Shown: piece by piece, positions 58,517-59,282 of the stretch | Layout of the letters: each line of letters begins with the position of its first letter | Position numbering within the stretch: the stretch's first letter is position 1 | Source: a virus | Strand: one strand, 5' to 3' | Length of the DNA: 59,282 nt | Virus record (IMG/VR): IMGVR_UViG_3300047560_000851 | Span: 1-59,282 of that record | The notes under the pieces: model-generated | The model's database searches: none | The model's input: the letters and a program-made list of their open reading frames with translations, nothing else | Told to the model about the DNA's origin: nothing | Made by a program: the position numbers and the translations under genes

Positions 58517-59282
58517 TATGCTGCAACCTTATCGTTCACGGCTTCTGCGTTCATGTAGTTACCATATGCAATACCATCGAATAACTCTAGTATCTGCACA
58601 TCTGTAATCGAACCATCTTCAAGGGCAATCAATAAGTCCTCTGCCTCGTATGGGTCTTCGCGGTAATAGTCAGCTAACTCGTCATGTGTCAAGGTCGAAT
58701 AAGACTCGTAGTATCTACGCTTGGTTAATGTATCCATGAATAACTCAGCATACTGCATCTCGATTGAGTCGTCGTCATACGCTACACTATAAGTCAATGA
58801 TGATTTAGTCTTCTTACCTACTGGCTCATAGTAATCATCTTCATATCCATTCCAACCATAGCCTGCGTTCCAGCCCTTATAGTTACCACCATAGTAACTG
58901 TTGTATGGTTTGACTACGCCAGCCTTAGCTGCACTCCACGCATAGGTGTTAGACATCCACACATCACCCCACATCACACCGCTATCCTTATTGAATGTCA
59001 TTGTGTTGCCGTGTGCATCCATCATCACGAACTTATTACTTGAACCGATATGGTCTTCGATAAGGTCTTGAAACCACTTAGACATGAACTGCTCTGGTCG
59101 ACCTGCTAGTGCTGGGCGAATGATGTCGTTAATATAGTGCCATGTGTCAGACTTCTTGGTATCTTTTGCATTACCTGTGGATAACACGCCATTGTGCATG
59201 AGCCATAACGGATAACCATCAGCCTCGCTAAACACTTGGTATGGGTGGCAGTTATCTAAGTCGATGTCGCCATGAGTACGCA
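58516..59282 (-). CDS. Class II glutamine amidotransferase, N-terminus off the window
   Basis: The frame is open to the right edge. The visible part begins RTHGDIDLDNCHPYQVF and LWLMHNGVL: the R-T-H-G, N-C-H-P and H-N-G-x-L motifs of class II glutamine amidotransferases, which release ammonia from Gln using an N-terminal Cys. That Cys and about 60 residues should lie beyond the edge. The C-terminal 150 residues are Tyr/Asp-rich (YYGGNYKGWNAGYGWNGYEDD) and acidic. It very likely pairs with the amidoligase at 59-1903. An internal GTG at 59235 is not a credible start. Confidence 0.75.
   Translation of the reverse strand, partial: RTHGDIDLDNCHPYQVFSEADGYPLWLMHNGVLSTGNAKDTKKSDTWHYINDIIRPALAGRPEQFMSKWFQDLIEDHIGSSNKFVMMDAHGNTMTFNKDSGVMWGDVWMSNTYAWSAAKAGVVKPYNSYYGGNYKGWNAGYGWNGYEDDYYEPVGKKTKSSLTYSVAYDDDSIEMQYAELFMDTLTKRRYYESYSTLTHDELADYYREDPYEAEDLLIALEDGSITDVQILELFDGIAYGNYMNAEAVNDKVAA

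Noticed and set aside
58516-59235. GTG at 59235 as start of the amidotransferase
   Set aside because: The frame continues to the edge with conserved family motifs (RTHG, NCHP) upstream of that codon.
1-59282. Lysogeny module or phage RNA polymerase
   Set aside because: No integrase, excisionase, CI-type repressor or single-subunit RNA polymerase was found. The RHH and HTH proteins alone do not support lysogeny.

Overview
The window is almost all of a tailed bacteriophage genome (Caudoviricetes). It has a terminase, portal, scaffold and coat set, a holin and lysozyme, a tail-fibre array, and very large internal virion proteins. I see no tail sheath, major tail tube or tape-measure gene, so I infer a podovirus-like particle. 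There is no integrase, CI-like repressor or partition gene, so it looks lytic. There is no single-subunit phage RNA polymerase. Instead several sigma70-type promoters (TTGACA or TTTACA, 15-18 nt spacer, TATAAT-like box) are readable, so host RNA polymerase probably transcribes it. The host cannot be named from the sequence; a Gram-negative host is inferred weakly from the lysis cassette.

Layout. (1) 1-3911, leftward: a large amidoligase-like enzyme, five tiny genes, a ribbon-helix-helix regulator, an AT-rich 560-bp gap with repeated GGATA/TATCC motifs (candidate origin or operator region) and an unknown 175-aa protein. (2) 3912-4642, a long non-coding divergent region with a strong rightward promoter and palindromes, probably the late control and packaging region. 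(3) 4643-40790, rightward virion and lysis genes. In order: small and large terminase, a promoter-terminator-promoter gap that may encode a small RNA, portal, a lysis cassette (secreted Cys-rich protein, coiled-coil membrane protein, holin, lysozyme), scaffold, major capsid, adaptors, a fibre array with three peptidase-S74 fibres and two duplicated fibre cassettes, tail-hub-like proteins, internal virion proteins up to 1966 aa, a decayed small gene and a PD-(D/E)XK nuclease. (4) 40764-59282, leftward early/replication genes: AEP-type primase-helicase, SSB-like protein, HNH nuclease, SNF2-like helicase, VRR-NUC nuclease, RecB/Cas4-like exonuclease, a probable type II tRNA with its own promoter, family A DNA polymerase, a proteasome-like Ntn hydrolase, and a long train of small overlapping genes ending in a class II glutamine amidotransferase that runs off the right edge.

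The right-edge amidotransferase lacks its N-terminus. The left edge stops exactly at a leftward ATG with a good ribosome-binding site, directly downstream of the amidoligase gene. The simplest reading is that both edges belong to one amidotransferase gene, that the genome is circular or circularly permuted, and that about 60 codons are missing between the edges. The amidoligase and amidotransferase would then be neighbours in one operon, with the proteasome-like hydrolase in the same leftward module. I consider this trio the most promising unusual biochemistry here. Other points worth testing are the possible small RNA at 6673-6756, whose pyrimidine tracts match the Shine-Dalgarno regions of the leftward genes, and the gene-conversion pattern in the S74 fibres.
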